Positions 5,673 to 5,834 of a stretch of 5,834 nucleotides of DNA are shown here, piece by piece. The notes under the pieces are model-generated. The model had not been told where the DNA came from. It did no database searches and was given only the letters and a program-made list of their open reading frames with translations. Made by a program: the position numbers and the translations under genes. Origin of the DNA: Propionibacteriaceae bacterium (GTDB lineage: Bacteria > Actinomycetota > Actinomycetes > Propionibacteriales > Propionibacteriaceae); contig JAIRKB010000241.1 of NCBI GenBank assembly GCA_031260385.1, positions 1 to 5,834 on the forward strand. The letters run 5' to 3'. Position 1 is the stretch's first letter, and the number at the start of each line of letters is the position of its first letter.

Positions 5673-5690
5673 GCCTTCGGTAGGCCTTTT
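5673..5690 (+). terminator. Weak hairpin with T-tract after marC
   Basis: GCCT (5673-5676) and AGGC (5682-5685) form a 4-bp stem with a 5-nt loop, followed by CTTTT, 13 nt after the marC stop. The T-run fits an intrinsic terminator, but the stem is short, so the call is tentative. Confidence 0.3.
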
Positions 5691-5694
5691 CACA

Positions 5695-5700
5695 TATAAT
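5695..5700 (+). promoter_or_regulatory. -10 box of tRNA-Pro
   Basis: A perfect TATAAT lies 14 nt before the tRNA gene, which would place the transcription start about 7 nt ahead of the mature 5' end. The candidate -35 at TTCGCC (5670-5675) is poor and the spacer long, so only the -10 is called. Confidence 0.6.
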
Positions 5701-5714
5701 CAGGTGGTTGATCT

Positions 5715-5790
5715 CGGGGCGTAGCGTAGTGGCTAGCGCGCCTGCTTTGGGAGCAGGAGATCGGAGGTTCGAGTCCTCTCGCCCCGACCA
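5715..5790 (+). tRNA. tRNA-Pro, anticodon UGG, CCA encoded
   Basis: All four arms fold. The acceptor stem CGGGGCG (5715-5721) pairs fully with CGCCCCG (5780-5786). The D stem is GCGT (5724-5727) with GCGC (5736-5739), including one G-U pair. The anticodon stem CCTGC (5741-5745) pairs with GCAGG (5753-5757) around the loop TTTGGGA, which sets the anticodon TGG at 5748-5750. The T stem GGAGG (5763-5767) pairs with CCTCT (5775-5779) with one G-U pair around TTCGAGT. The first base C and discriminator A (5787) fit proline tRNAs, and CCA is encoded at 5788-5790. The G after the anticodon is the usual position 37 target of TrmD. This isoacceptor reads CCA and, by wobble, other proline codons. Confidence 0.97.
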
Positions 5791-5819
5791 AAATCCCTCG
5801 GTGTTTTTCCGAGGGATTT
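5791..5819 (+). terminator. Intrinsic-type terminator after tRNA-Pro
   Basis: AAATCCCTCGG (5791-5801) pairs perfectly over 11 bp with CCGAGGGATTT (5809-5819) around the loop TGTTTTT. It begins directly after the encoded CCA. The GC core CCCTCGG followed by ATTTCG gives an A-rich upstream side and a short U-rich downstream side. It probably ends the single-tRNA transcript and may guide 3' processing. Confidence 0.8.
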
Positions 5820-5834
5820 CGTGCTTGATAAGGG

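Overview
The window looks like a chromosomal segment of a moderately high-GC Gram-positive, most likely an actinobacterium. A Propionibacteriaceae-type organism is a reasonable guess, but this is inference. The grounds are the superoxide dismutase, which resembles mycobacterial and propionibacterial SodA; the GTG starts; the possible leaderless start of marC; and strong G/C bias at third codon positions. Nothing indicates a phage, plasmid or large island. Most of the window is ordinary housekeeping sequence.

Layout. Positions 1-1544 (+) hold the 3' part of an RluD-type pseudouridine synthase, followed 2 bp later by a GT4 glycosyltransferase, probably one operon. Positions 1545-1659 are a convergent intergenic spacer with one small hairpin and two tandem copies of a 31-bp hairpin-forming repeat. 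Positions 1660-2271 (-) encode an Fe/Mn superoxide dismutase. Positions 2272-2515 are non-coding: a 20-bp dyad in the sod upstream region, then a large, nearly symmetrical inverted-repeat element of about 160 bp that can fold into a cruciform with two side hairpins. Positions 2516-5011 (-) hold four closely packed genes. In transcription order these are trmB (tRNA m7G46 methyltransferase), truA (tRNA pseudouridine 38-40 synthase), an RsmC-like rRNA guanine methyltransferase, and a small Lys/Ala-rich helical-repeat protein. Diverging from trmB is marC (+, 5052-5660), a six-helix membrane protein. The window ends with tRNA-Pro(UGG) (5715-5790), its -10 box and a strong downstream hairpin.

How the parts fit. 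The RluD-type synthase, TrmB, TruA, the RsmC-like enzyme and tRNA-Pro all concern RNA modification or translation. Overlapping stop and start codons in trmB-truA-rsmC suggest coordinated translation. Sod and the small helical protein could be stress-related, but only sod has a firm function. The features most worth a second look are the symmetrical palindromic element at 2346-2511, the tandem hairpin repeats at 1589-1656, and the dyad in front of sod.
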